A stretch of DNA of 64,000 nucleotides from Mucilaginibacter conchicola (GCF_003432115.1 NZ_QWDC01000003.1:372001-436000); one strand, 5' to 3'. Positions 54,627 to 63,817 are shown, counted from the stretch's first letter. Made by a program: numbers and translations. The notes: generated by a model from the sequence alone, not told the origin.

Positions 54627-55427
54627 ATGCAAGGAAATTTCGCTGTCACAAAGGTTAATGATCTTACCATTCATACTTATACAAGCCCGGAAAATGGCTG
54701 GTCGGTAAACTCCCATATAGTGGAGTTGCCCACCCAGCTTTTGCTGGTAGATGCGCAGTTGCTTATCCCATACGCTAAAGAAGTTGCCGGTTACGCTGCT
54801 GAACTTGGCAAACCCATTACCTGGCTTTATGTAACCCATCACCATCCCGATCATTATTTCGGCGCGCAGGTATTTGACATTAAAGTTTCGGCATTGCATC
54901 AAACAGCAGAAATGATAGCTGCCACCGGTGATGCCTACGTAAAAGCTATGCATCCTCGCCTGGGCGAACTGGTGCCCGGTAAGGTACATAAGCCCGAGAT
55001 CGTTATTGCGCCGGGTTACGATGTTATAGATGGAGTAGATATAGAGTTTATCCATTCAACGAATGCCGAAACAGCCGATGCTTTAATGATCGCCTTCCCA
55101 AAGCACGGTGTTATTATCACGCAGGATCTGATCTATAACAATATTCATGCGTTTTTAGGCGAGATGGCTTTTGAGACATGGAGAAACGATATTAAAGCCT
55201 TGCAGAAAAGCAAAGCTTATGATCATATCTTGCCGGGACATGGAGCACCCGGTGGGCCTGAGTTGTATCAGCAGATGTTAGATTATCTGGAGTTAGCCGG
55301 CAATGTTTATGATCAAAGTAAAAGTTTTGAAGAGTTTGTCAATTTGCTCACAAGTGCCTGCCCCAATCGTCAAAATCAGATCGTATTAAAAGTAAATGAG
55401 CGGTATTTATACCCTAAAAAAAGTTAA
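54627..55427 (+). CDS. Metallo-beta-lactamase-fold hydrolase
   Basis: This 266-residue protein has the MBL core: VTHHHPDHYFGA (the HxHxDH metal motif), a second His near STNAETADALMI, and the late HILPGHGAPGG. The N-terminus contains NSHIVELPTQLLLVDAQL. Members of this group include lactonases and other hydrolases; a signal is lacking. It is the last gene of the cluster. Since its neighbour is another hydrolase, a stepwise degradation of a common small molecule is a reasonable guess. Confidence 0.87.
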   Translation: MQGNFAVTKVNDLTIHTYTSPENGWSVNSHIVELPTQLLLVDAQLLIPYAKEVAGYAAELGKPITWLYVTHHHPDHYFGAQVFDIKVSALHQTAEMIAATGDAYVKAMHPRLGELVPGKVHKPEIVIAPGYDVIDGVDIEFIHSTNAETADALMIAFPKHGVIITQDLIYNNIHAFLGEMAFETWRNDIKALQKSKAYDHILPGHGAPGGPELYQQMLDYLELAGNVYDQSKSFEEFVNLLTSACPNRQNQIVLKVNERYLYPKKS

Positions 55428-55632
55428 ACTATTTATGCGTTCCGTAAATATTGCAGCAACATTTCGAAATAATATGATTTTGATAAATTTTTAATCGTAA
55501 TATGTTGTTTGGGTTGTGGCGTGTTCTTGGTGATTAACACATCCTCTGGAAATACCAAATTATTTTATCGGCTCCTTGTTATGGAGCAGAGATTGGCGAT
55601 CCACCGCATAAGAAACATGCTGAATAGCGAAT

Positions 55633-55668
55633 AAAACCTGTAAGCCTAATAACTTACAGGTTTTTGTG
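55633..55668 (+). terminator. Rho-independent terminator in the 55.4-55.9 kb gap
   Basis: A 12-bp perfect stem (55633-55644 with 55653-55664), loop of 8 nt, with TTTTT at the end. It lies 206 bp after the MBL-fold stop. It might end the cluster transcript or that of a small RNA starting in the gap. Confidence 0.8.
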
Positions 55669-55779
55669 TTTTGGCATGCCGCAATCTGGCTAATACAAAA
55701 AAGCGCCCCGTATCTCACCCCGGCGCGCCCGTTACCTTTTGGGTAATCACCTAAATTGGCCAATCTCATGCCGGCCGCT

Positions 55780-55815
55780 TAAGCTGAAAAATGTGTGTAA
55801 GATATTTTCAGCTTA
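55780..55815. other. Strong hairpin in a 522-bp gene-free stretch
   Basis: TAAGCTGAAAAT (55780-55791) and ATTTTCAGCTTA (55804-55815) form a perfect 12-bp stem with a 12-nt loop, with no T-run on either side. The gap 55428-55949 also holds an AAATA-type site (55462-55477), a terminator (55633-55668), GC-rich palindromic words near 55725-55780 and a small hairpin (55923-55935). No protein-coding frame is convincing there. Confidence 0.5.
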
Positions 55816-55949
55816 GCCGCACAGGTAAGTGTAGCGTTGCTGTAACGATCTTTTAATAGGAAATCTATCACAATCCGTTATAAATCAACAAATGCGGAAA
55901 TAAGTATCAACTATTCTAAGACTGGTCTTTGACCAACATACAGCAAATA

Positions 55950-56273
55950 TCAAATAGAATGCCTGTTATTAATTATTACGGTATGATCAATCTTGTCTTG
56001 TTCGTGCTTTGCTTTTACTGCCCTTGCCTGTTCTTCAGAAACCCAACCTGTTAATGGTTTGTAGTTTTCTGATTTACACAATGCCATGAAGTCACCTTTT
56101 ATTGCATAGGGTGTATCACTAATTTGAAGGGATAAGTTAGCAAACTTAAGGTTATTTAATTGCAGGCTCAAGTTACTGCCCGGGGCCGTTTTCCCGTTAG
56201 TACGGTCTTGCAAAAATCTTAGTCTTTTTAACGGGCTTGTTAACTTGTTTTTTGGGTTAGGTTTGGTTTTCAT
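55950..56273 (-). CDS. Protein of unknown function, 107 residues
   Basis: The protein has a Lys-rich N-terminus (KTKPNPKNKLTSPLKRLRFL) and a C-terminal part with SEEQARAVKAKHEQDKIDHT. There is no signal or known motif. Its start is 15 bp after the real end of the frameshifted outer-membrane protein gene (stop at 56288), so it is probably co-transcribed with that gene. It may be a cytoplasmic helper. Confidence 0.55.
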   Translation of the reverse strand: MKTKPNPKNKLTSPLKRLRFLQDRTNGKTAPGSNLSLQLNNLKFANLSLQISDTPYAIKGDFMALCKSENYKPLTGWVSEEQARAVKAKHEQDKIDHTVIINNRHSI

Positions 56274-56287
56274 AATAATTTAAAGTT

Positions 56288-57783
56288 TTATAAAGATGTA
56301 AATGGAACTGTAAAGCGGATGCCGATTTCATTTCTGTCAAAGAAAGTAGTGGATGCGTTTTTTACACTGTTAAACACGTCGTTAAATTGGAAATAACCTT
56401 CGAAATTGATCACCGGTTGGTCTTTTTTTGAATTGATGAAAGAAACAAGGTAGCCGACCCTGCATTCAAATAACCTCGTTTTTTATCGGGCATGTAAAAA
56501 GATGGGAATAAGTGGATCCCGTTTGTACGGTTTGCGAACAAGTAGTAAGCATTACCGGAAATTTGCCATTGCCTGTAATTATCAACCGGATCTGTATAAG
56601 CATTATATTTTTTGGCTACTTTTCTAACAGTATCTCCGGTGGCGTTTTTAAAAGAAGCTTCTTGCGAAACCTCTGTTGTACCCAGTAAAGCTGTATTGTT
56701 GGTTTTTTCCCAAGCCACACCCAAATTAAAGAACCAGGCAGTTCCACGCAGGCTATTTTGGTTGTAATGGTTAAGGATTAATCCCAGCCGGTAAGTTGCC
56801 GTATCAACTTTGGTTAATTGCTGGTTAAAAGGCTTATCGGCCGCAAATGTGTAGTAAGTGGTTTTTCCGGTACCTGCGGTTACAGTAAGGTAGGTGAATT
56901 TGACGCCCGAAACCTGAAAGCGTTCCAATAATTTATCTTTACGCTTACCGTGAATGGTATCTTGTTTCGATATATACCAACTTACAAGGTCTTGTTTTAA
57001 TTTAGCTAAAACCTGTAAAGAGTCTGATTTATACGTGAGTTTTACCTGGTTTTTTCGCAGCGTTGTAAGTTCGTTCGTTTTTTTATCAAGTGATTCTAAT
57101 GCTTCCTTTCTTTTATCGGGTGTAGAAGCAACATCCTGCCCAAGTTTAAGTAAATCGGCCCGGCACTGGTTTACTTCTTTTTCGAGCACCTCAATTTGTA
57201 CATTTCCAACACCAATTTTATAATCAAGTATCACCTGCTTATTGGATATTTCATTGATCTCGTTGATATAGTTGTTTTTTGCTTTTACCATTGAATCTCT
57301 TGAAGCCCATTCGTCGAAATAATATCGGGCTTCATTATCGGTTGTTGAGGTAAAACTGTTTTTTTTGCTGATACGGAAATGATACTCTAATTGTATACCG
57401 CTATTGGTATTGAGTTTACTATTGTTAAATAGTGCTGCGTAACTTTTAGAAATCAAGTCGCCATTGGCAGAGATGGACAGATAGCTCATTCTGATATTAT
57501 CTTTGTTACCTATTGCAACACTCCCTTTGAAGGCAAATGATCCGTTAACCGGTTCAAAGCTTGCGTAATTGCCTATGGTTGTTGGGTTGCCGGCACTACC
57601 TAATAACCTTCCGAATACATTGTTTAAAACGCGGTTCCAATGTGCGGGGGTTGCCACCTGTTTTCCGTCAGGGTTGGTAAATGCAGCGTTCGAATCGGCA
57701 ATTTTAGGGATTTTAGTAGTGTCTTGCGCAAAAGTGGATGTAGCGCAAATGAGGCTGATCATTACAGCATAAAATTGTTTCAT
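56288..57783 (-). pseudogene. Outer-membrane beta-barrel-like protein with a frameshift near the 3' end
   Basis: A signal peptide (residues 1-19, ending TFAQ) is followed by a beta-strand-rich protein with a coiled-coil insert (about 165-265). In the zero frame it stops at 56410 (457 residues, ending KKTNR). Shifting by -1 at a run of seven A on the coding strand (56423-56429) restores a 44-residue extension, DQPVINFEGYFQFN..., which ends RFTVPFTSL and looks like the final membrane strand. The full length would be 498 residues. The codons CAA AAA AAG form A AAA AAG, the dnaX-type slippery heptamer. Family not recognised. Either a real mutation, a sequencing error in the A run, or frameshifting. 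Confidence 0.7.
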
Positions 57784-57923
57784 TGTGAAAAAAGGTTAGT
57801 TTAGAAATTTCCTCTAAAATAGCAAAAATGCTTATAATCAGTATGTTAAATTTTTATTCTGCTTATTTTAAGTATGAAGGTAGGCCGAGTTTACAATAAG
57901 AGGCAGCCTGGTAAATAATGTAA

Positions 57924-57956
57924 AAAAGCCTGTAAGTTTATTTACTTACAGGCTTT
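57924..57956 (-). terminator. Rho-independent terminator after the CIS_TMP-like gene
   Basis: A 13-bp stem (57924-57936 with 57944-57956) with a short loop lies 35 bp after the stop of the 183-residue gene. It separates it from the outer-membrane-protein gene, so the latter should have its own promoter in 57784-57923. Confidence 0.82.
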
Positions 57957-57990
57957 TATTTTTAGCTGATAGTTAAGGTATGATAACTTA

Positions 57991-58542
57991 TTAATAGGGC
58001 CAGTTAACATGTAGCGGTTTTGGCATCCATGGGTGTTTAATTATTGAGAATGAAAAAGATGAACGAGAGATGAGCAGATCATAAGGGCGTTTTTCTACTG
58101 TAAGTTCCCAGCGCTCTTCCGTTTCTGTAAGCAGTCCCTCGCGTATTAACCAGTTACCCCTAAAACCCGATACTGAAGATGTCCCTATATCCTTCCAATA
58201 GTTAATAACAGCATTAATTAGCCCTTCTATCAATTGTTGTTCATTATTACTTATGTCAATTTCTTGCGGTACAGACTGTGCCAGTGGTAAACCGCATAAT
58301 ACTTTATTAAGCGGCAGGCATATATCTTCTGTAGCACTTTGCCCTGTAATTAAAAATTGCAGGTATTGCACAGCCTTGCCGGCAGCCTGGTTATCAATAA
58401 ATTGATTTTCATTAGTTAAACCAAGTCGATTAAAAAGTATTGGGATGTAGTTGTTCAATAATACCACTCCGGCATTTTTCAAAGCCAGTGTAGTGACTGT
58501 GGCACGTGTGGTTTTATTGGGTAGGTTAGGTTTTGCGTTCAT
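57991..58542 (-). CDS. Stand-alone protein resembling the C-terminus of contractile-injection-system tape-measure proteins
   Basis: The 183-residue protein has the signature order of the CIS_TMP family: KNAGVVLLNNYIPILFNRLG, KAVQYLQFLITGQSATED (in part), LPLNKVLCGLPLAQ, EGLINAVINYWKDIGTSSVSGFR (in part), LIREGLLTETEERWEL and IIKHPWMPKPLHVNW. In phage-tail-like contractile systems this domain ends a much longer protein encoded next to sheath and baseplate genes; none of these is seen in the window. Here it stands alone with 25 extra residues at the start. Role outside an injection system is unknown. It is confident as a homologue, not as a functional tape measure. Confidence 0.8.
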   Translation of the reverse strand: MNAKPNLPNKTTRATVTTLALKNAGVVLLNNYIPILFNRLGLTNENQFIDNQAAGKAVQYLQFLITGQSATEDICLPLNKVLCGLPLAQSVPQEIDISNNEQQLIEGLINAVINYWKDIGTSSVSGFRGNWLIREGLLTETEERWELTVEKRPYDLLISRSSFSFSIIKHPWMPKPLHVNWPY

Positions 58543-58621
58543 GGTTTAAATGTAACAATTTAAAACGGACATAAATGAAAAACAGCTGAGGCGCTATCTG
58601 CACTCACTGTTTTATTTGCAT

Positions 58622-60928
58622 TTATATAGCGGCCTCTATATTTATGATCTTGCGGGCCTCTTTGGCGGCGGCTACCATGTTTATAAGGGCGGCTTTTGTC
58701 TCGGGCCACTTGCGGGTTTTTAAGCCGCAATCGGGGTTTACCCATAAGTTTTGGGCAGGTAGCAGATCAGCGGCTTTGGTGAGTAGCGATACCATCTCTC
58801 CGGTTGTTGGTACACGAGGCGAGTGGATGTCATACACGCCGGGGCCTATCTCATTAGGATATTCAAAATGTGCAAAGGCATGTAAGAGCTCCATCTGCGA
58901 ACGTGAGGTTTCAATGGTGATCACATCGGCATCCATGGCGGCAATATGCTCAATGATGTTGTTAAACTCGCTATAACACATGTGCGTGTGGATCTGTGTT
59001 TTATCCTCAACACCACCCGCCGTAACGCGGAAGGCCTTAACCGCCCAATCCAGGTAATGCGGATGTTTGGCTTTGCGCAAAGGGAGGCCTTCGCGGATGG
59101 CAGCTTCATCTATTTGAATAATACCTACGCCGGCTTTTTCTAACGCCAAAACCTCATCGCGGATGGCTAAAGCAATTTGGCAGGTAGTGATATCGCGCGG
59201 CTGGTCATCACGTACAAACGACCATTGCAGAATAGTTACCGGGCCGGTGAGCATGCCTTTCATAGGCTTATTAGTTTGTTGTGCAGCAAAGCTGGTCCAG
59301 CGTACGGTCATATCCGCCGGGCGACTCACATCACCAAAAATAACCGGTGGCTTAACGCAGCGGCTGCCGTAGCTTTGTACCCATCCATTCTTGGTGAACA
59401 GGAAGCCATCCAGTTGCTCGCCAAAGTACTCCACCATATCGTTACGCTCAAACTCGCCGTGTACCAAAACATCCAACCCTGCATCTTCCTGCCAGCGTAT
59501 AACTTCAACCGTAGCATCTTCAATAGCTTTTTCATATTGTTGAAGTGTGATTTCGCCTTTTTTGAAACTGGCTCGCAACCGGCGTATATCATCTGTTTGC
59601 GGGAACGACCCAATAGTAGTTGTAGGAAAAGCCGGGAAATTAAAGCGCTCGCGATGCAATTGCTGGCGTACCGGGAAAGCGCTTTTACGACTTGCATCGG
59701 CCTCTGTTATAGCAGCCACACGGTCTTTAACCGCTTGTTTGTGTACTTTTTGCGATGTGCGGCGGCTTTGTATGGCGGCCTTGTTAATCGCTAATAAATG
59801 GTTATTGCCCGCAACTATTTGCTTAAGCTCAGCTACTTCGTTTAGTTTTTGCCTGGCAAAGGCCATCCAGTTTTTTATTTCGGGGTCTATATTGGTTTCC
59901 AGGTCAAGATCTATCGGGCTGTGTAACAGAGAGCACGATGGTGCGATGAGCACTCTATCACTACCTAATTTTTCAACGGCTTTATTGATATGCGCCAATG
60001 AAAGCTCATAGTTGTTTTTCCAAACATTACGGCCATCAACAACGCCTAACGAGAGTTGCAGATTGAGGGGAATTAAAGCCAATACTTCGTCCAATTGCTC
60101 GGGTGCGCGTACCAGATCAATATGCAGGGCAGTCACAGGTAGGTTTACGGCCAATTGGGTATTATCTAACAATGCTTCAAAGTAGGTAGCCACCAGTATT
60201 TTAACGCCGCTTACGCGGTTAGCTATAGAGCGGTAAGCAAATTCAAATGCTTCTTTTTCTTTTTTGGAAAGGTCAAGTGCCAGGGCCGGCTCATCCAGTT
60301 GTATCCATGTAGCACCTTGCTGTTTAAGGCGGTTAATGATCTCTACATAAACCGGAACAAGTTCTTTTATCAACTCAATGCGGTCAAAGCCTTCTTCTTT
60401 TTCTTTACCTACCAACAGGTAGCTTATCGGGCCAAGTAATACCGGTTTGGCCTTATCACCAATAGATTGTTTAGCTGCATTGTATTCGCCAAACAGCTTT
60501 TCAGAAAAGATCCTGAACTTTTGTTTGGCCTTAAACTCCGGCACTATATAGTGGTAATTGGTATCCAGCCATTTGGTCATCTCCATGGCGGTAATGTCCA
60601 GACCATCTTTTTGGTAGCCACGTGCCATGGCAAAGTACAGGTCTATTTCGGTATTATCTGCAACTTGCGATAATACGGGCGCGTAACGTTCAGGGATGTT
60701 GCCCAGCAGTAGGCTCATATCCAGTACCTGATCATAATAGCTAAAATCATTGCAGGGGATAAGGTCTATCCCGGCGTTTAGTTGTGTTTGCCAGTTTTCC
60801 TCCCGAATGCTGCGGGCTATCTGGTGCAGATCTTTAAGGCTTATTTTGCCCGCCCAATAACTTTCGCAGGCTTTTTTTAATTGTCGTTGGCCACCAATGC
60901 GCGGGTAACCCAGGTTTTGCGTTAGCAT
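58622..60928 (-). CDS. metE: Cobalamin-independent methionine synthase MetE
   Basis: This 768-residue enzyme makes methionine by transferring a methyl group from 5-methyltetrahydropteroyltriglutamate to homocysteine, with zinc and no cobalamin. The N-terminal domain begins LGYPRIGGQRQLKKACESYW. The C-terminal catalytic domain has FPTTTIGSFPQTDDIRRLR, RNDMVEYFGEQL, GPVTILQWSFVRDDQ, HTHMCYSEFN (His and Cys zinc ligands) and NPDCGLKTRKW (Cys ligand). Length is normal. A cobalamin riboswitch precedes it, so it should be off when cobalamin is present. Confidence 0.98.
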   Translation of the reverse strand: MLTQNLGYPRIGGQRQLKKACESYWAGKISLKDLHQIARSIREENWQTQLNAGIDLIPCNDFSYYDQVLDMSLLLGNIPERYAPVLSQVADNTEIDLYFAMARGYQKDGLDITAMEMTKWLDTNYHYIVPEFKAKQKFRIFSEKLFGEYNAAKQSIGDKAKPVLLGPISYLLVGKEKEEGFDRIELIKELVPVYVEIINRLKQQGATWIQLDEPALALDLSKKEKEAFEFAYRSIANRVSGVKILVATYFEALLDNTQLAVNLPVTALHIDLVRAPEQLDEVLALIPLNLQLSLGVVDGRNVWKNNYELSLAHINKAVEKLGSDRVLIAPSCSLLHSPIDLDLETNIDPEIKNWMAFARQKLNEVAELKQIVAGNNHLLAINKAAIQSRRTSQKVHKQAVKDRVAAITEADASRKSAFPVRQQLHRERFNFPAFPTTTIGSFPQTDDIRRLRASFKKGEITLQQYEKAIEDATVEVIRWQEDAGLDVLVHGEFERNDMVEYFGEQLDGFLFTKNGWVQSYGSRCVKPPVIFGDVSRPADMTVRWTSFAAQQTNKPMKGMLTGPVTILQWSFVRDDQPRDITTCQIALAIRDEVLALEKAGVGIIQIDEAAIREGLPLRKAKHPHYLDWAVKAFRVTAGGVEDKTQIHTHMCYSEFNNIIEHIAAMDADVITIETSRSQMELLHAFAHFEYPNEIGPGVYDIHSPRVPTTGEMVSLLTKAADLLPAQNLWVNPDCGLKTRKWPETKAALINMVAAAKEARKIINIEAAI

Positions 60929-61089
60929 CTTTTTAATAATTTAAAAGGTGAAATGTTAAAATGCTTAATACAAGGCTTTTAAACGCCTGGGCAAAAGGGG
61001 CATACGATGGCATTGCAGGCAAAGGATTTGCCTGGTTAAATGCATCATCAGAGACCTTTTGCTTTATTGCGCGAAAGCATTGTCTGTAA

Positions 61090-61257
61090 GTAAAAGGCAG
61101 GTCTCCTGGCTTGTAACATTTCCGGCGTCCTTCCCAACGGCCAATTGGCGGTCAGTGGACATAGCATGACAGAAACTTTTAGGTTACTTACAGTTGCGCG
61201 ACAGCCCGTGATTTACACACGGTTCCCTTTTAATCCCGGCTTTCGCCGGAAACCATT
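61090..61257 (-). promoter_or_regulatory. Cobalamin (adenosylcobalamin-type) riboswitch upstream of metE
   Basis: Read on the minus strand, the region contains GGGAACCGTGTGTAAATCAC, then GGGCTGTCGCGCAACTGTAA, and the B12-box-like GCCAGGAGACCTGCC near 61098-61112. These are the hallmarks of the cobalamin class. The gap to metE (60929-61089) can form an additional hairpin, CAGGCAAA with TTTGCCTG (61016-61034), which may be part of the expression platform. Structural assignment is by motif only. Confidence 0.9.
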
Positions 61258-61442
61258 TACAGTTGATTTATGGTGTAAAGAACTATTCTGTATTATATAT
61301 AAATACTGTTCAAAGCTATATATTAAGATTTAAACACTTTGTAATGATGTTTATTTAAGTTGAATAAAATATATTTGACGATAATTTAAGTTAAATAAAC
61401 TTTTATTGGTTTGTTTTTATTGCTCAAAAAGTGCTTTATTCT

Positions 61443-61907
61443 ATGACCGAATTACTTGACCATACCGACCTGCAATTGCTGCGCCTGTTGGGCGAAGACT
61501 CCAACATATCTACTAAAGACCTGGCTGCGAAAGTCAACCTCTCGCCATCGCCGGTTTTTGAACGTTTGAAAAGATTGGAGAATGGCGGCTTCATAAAAAA
61601 GTATATTGCCGTGTTGGATGCCGAGAAGCTGAATTACGGTTTGATCATTTTCTGCAACATCAAACTAAAACAACACGATAAAGCCATCGGTAGCGATTTT
61701 GTGCGGGATATTATGCAGCTTAGCGAGGTGGTAGAGTGCTACAATATATCTGGCGATTACGATTTTCTACTAAAAGTTTACGCCCGTGATATGAAGCACT
61801 ACCAGGATTTTGTTTTTAATAAACTGGGCTCGGTTAAAAGTATTGGCAGTACACATAGTACCTTTGTAATGTGCGAAAACAAAAATACGCACAACATAAA
61901 CTTATAA
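61443..61907 (+). CDS. Lrp/AsnC-family transcriptional regulator
   Basis: This 154-residue regulator has an N-terminal winged helix (LLRLLGEDSNISTKDLAAKV, NLSPSPVFERLKRLENGGFI) and a C-terminal AsnC ligand-binding domain (VVECYNISGDYDFLLKVYA). The frame can be extended to a GTG at 61431, but ATG at 61443 (MTELLDHTDLQLL) is preferred. It is divergent from metE across the riboswitch gap and 1 bp before the DUF4395 gene, and it may control sulfur or amino-acid genes. Confidence 0.93.
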   Translation: MTELLDHTDLQLLRLLGEDSNISTKDLAAKVNLSPSPVFERLKRLENGGFIKKYIAVLDAEKLNYGLIIFCNIKLKQHDKAIGSDFVRDIMQLSEVVECYNISGDYDFLLKVYARDMKHYQDFVFNKLGSVKSIGSTHSTFVMCENKNTHNINL

Positions 61908-61908
61908 C

Positions 61909-62349
61909 ATGCAAAGCAAATTAGAATGCCCCATAGATGGCGTAAAGGTTGATGAAACACGGGTACGCGTGGTAGCTTTTTTTGTTATCCTGTTTGCCGT
62001 CGCGGTATTAGTTACCGGCAACCCTGTGTTGCCGGCAATTCTCTTATTTGATTTTGCATTACGGGGGCTTAACCTGCAACCTTACAGCCCGCTTGCTTTA
62101 ATAGCGGGGCAAGTGGTGAAGCTGCTGAACCTAAAAAGCAAACTAACAGACCGCGGGCCTAAACGCTTCGCAGCTTTAATGGGGGCAATTTTCTCGGCCA
62201 TTATTCTTACACTGCTGCTTTTTGGCCTTGTGCTTGAAGCAAAAATTGTCACCTCTGTTCTGCTCGTTTTTGCCGGTCTTGAATCGTTTGCCGGTTTTTG
62301 TGCAGGCTGTTACGTTTATACCTGGATGAAAGCGTTTAAAGCAGGTTGA
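61909..62349 (+). CDS. DUF4395-family membrane protein
   Basis: This 146-residue protein matches the DUF4395 layout: CPIDGVKVDETRVRVVAFFV, hydrophobic helices at about 23-55, LNLQPYSPLALIA, then two helices and GFCAGCYVYTWMKAF at the end. The paired Cys in FCAGCY is a conserved family feature and suggests thiol redox or metal chemistry. It starts one base after the Lrp stop codon, so both are made from one transcript. It is convergent (2 bp) with the transpeptidase gene. Confidence 0.88.
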   Translation: MQSKLECPIDGVKVDETRVRVVAFFVILFAVAVLVTGNPVLPAILLFDFALRGLNLQPYSPLALIAGQVVKLLNLKSKLTDRGPKRFAALMGAIFSAIILTLLLFGLVLEAKIVTSVLLVFAGLESFAGFCAGCYVYTWMKAFKAG

Positions 62350-62351
62350 TC

Positions 62352-63710
62352 TTATTTAGTTTTTCCTGCGCTGCCATCACTTAATGCAACAGGCGCCGGA
62401 TACCCCTTACCTTGCAGTGCAGCTATAGCAACCTGCGCAACTTTTTGGCCTTTTACACTTGATGTGATCTTGCCATTTTTAGAGCGGGCAAGTTTACTGG
62501 CTGGTACCCCGTTTTTAGCAGGTGCAAGGCTTTCTGTAGCTATAGGCTTACCCTTTGCATCGCGGTTCATTTCTTCAAGGGCTTCGTTTAAACCAGTCTT
62601 TTCTGGTTCTGTTAACTGATCGTAATTAATAGAGTACGCGGCAAGTACTGTTTTGGCATTATCAAGTGTATTGGTGCCGCGCTCATAAACATCCCTGTAA
62701 ATGTTAAGGCCTCCGTTTTCAGCTACAATGGTCTCGTAACGCAGATCAATAGGTACGCGTGTAGGCAGCATTACCGATCTGGTTTTTGACCTGTTTTTGA
62801 GCAGCAATTTAATACTATCAGCAGATAATGACGAGCCACCTAATTGCGCAAGCAGCGGCACAAAATCAACCACCTGCCTGTTAGTTAGGCCCACACAGCC
62901 GTGCGACGCAAAGTTGCCTATCTTTTCCAATTTTTTACCGCCATGTATCAATGATGGCATTCCGATAGGGATTTTTATCAACCCGAGCGGATTAAGTTCA
63001 TTGCCGGCGCCAACTTTTCTGCCGGGCGCAAAGTTTCCTTTTACCCAAGGCTCATCGGGTGGTGTCCAGGTAGGGTTAAAAATAATGGTATCGGCGCGGC
63101 GCATACCCGTAGGTAACGGAAACTCAGGGTAACCTATCCCCACCTTAAAGGTTTTTACCAGCTTGCCATCCCGGAATATATCCATCCTGAAGGCGGGCGC
63201 ATTTACCACTATCCGCGTATCAGTAGGTATAAAATTAGGTTTAGTAGGAGCAAGGCCCTCTACGCCTTTGCTGTAGCGGTCGCTTACAAACTGTAGTAGT
63301 TGTTGCGCTTTTTCATCACCCAATATCTCTTTTATTTTTTCGCGGTATTGCTGCGTTGCTGTGCGTGCAGATGATGCGTCAATAGCACCATCCTCGGTTA
63401 AGCCTGCTACCGAGTTGTGCGCAGCATTTCTTAGTTTAACTATTTGTTCGGCAGATAAACCCAACTGACTTTTGAGTGATGTGCCGAAGTCTTTTTCATA
63501 AAAAAGAGCATCAAGCAACGGAAGGGTCATGCTTGTAGTATCAGGTGTTGCTTTAGTAACTTCCTTGTTTACTGAAGTATCCTGTTGTTCAATGTCGTGC
63601 TTTTTGTCTGGCTGGTTACAAGCAGTCATTAAGCCCGTGCATAGTGCAATCCCTGTAATTAAGAAACGTATTTTATTTATTGGTGTAAGCAATCGTTTTT
63701 GTTGATACAT
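62352..63710 (-). CDS. L,D-transpeptidase (YkuD domain) lipoprotein
   Basis: This 452-residue lipoprotein (lipobox LMTAC near residue 31) has a helical N-terminal half with LSAEQIVKLRNAAHNS. A YkuD domain follows (NAPAFRMDIFRDGKLVKTFK, in part) with the catalytic motif SHGCVGLTNRQV (Cys nucleophile near residue 271, His two before it). Such enzymes cross-link peptidoglycan or attach proteins to it. The Gln/Ala-rich C-terminus (KVAQVAIAALQGKGY) is probably a flexible extension. It stands alone. Confidence 0.9.
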   Translation of the reverse strand: MYQQKRLLTPINKIRFLITGIALCTGLMTACNQPDKKHDIEQQDTSVNKEVTKATPDTTSMTLPLLDALFYEKDFGTSLKSQLGLSAEQIVKLRNAAHNSVAGLTEDGAIDASSARTATQQYREKIKEILGDEKAQQLLQFVSDRYSKGVEGLAPTKPNFIPTDTRIVVNAPAFRMDIFRDGKLVKTFKVGIGYPEFPLPTGMRRADTIIFNPTWTPPDEPWVKGNFAPGRKVGAGNELNPLGLIKIPIGMPSLIHGGKKLEKIGNFASHGCVGLTNRQVVDFVPLLAQLGGSSLSADSIKLLLKNRSKTRSVMLPTRVPIDLRYETIVAENGGLNIYRDVYERGTNTLDNAKTVLAAYSINYDQLTEPEKTGLNEALEEMNRDAKGKPIATESLAPAKNGVPASKLARSKNGKITSSVKGQKVAQVAIAALQGKGYPAPVALSDGSAGKTK

Positions 63711-63817
63711 GATCTATCAACAGTTTTAGGTACAGATTTGTTCAAACCAGATAATAACGGCTTTAGGATTAAAGCATGAAACGGTATGCGGTGAGTGGTG
63801 GTTTGCTTTTGTTGAAA

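Noticed and set aside
55462..55532. A further sigma-54-like promoter with dyad (TTTCGAAATAATATGA and TGGCGTGTTCTTGGTG)
   Set aside because: The spacing is about 48 bp instead of 57-60, the -12 element is out of register, and no gene follows.
55560..55769. A 69-codon open frame on the minus strand
   Set aside because: It runs through the intrinsic terminator at 55633-55668 and shows no motif or start signal.
59177..59794. A 205-codon open frame on the plus strand
   Set aside because: It lies wholly inside metE in antisense and shows no protein pattern; metE is certain.
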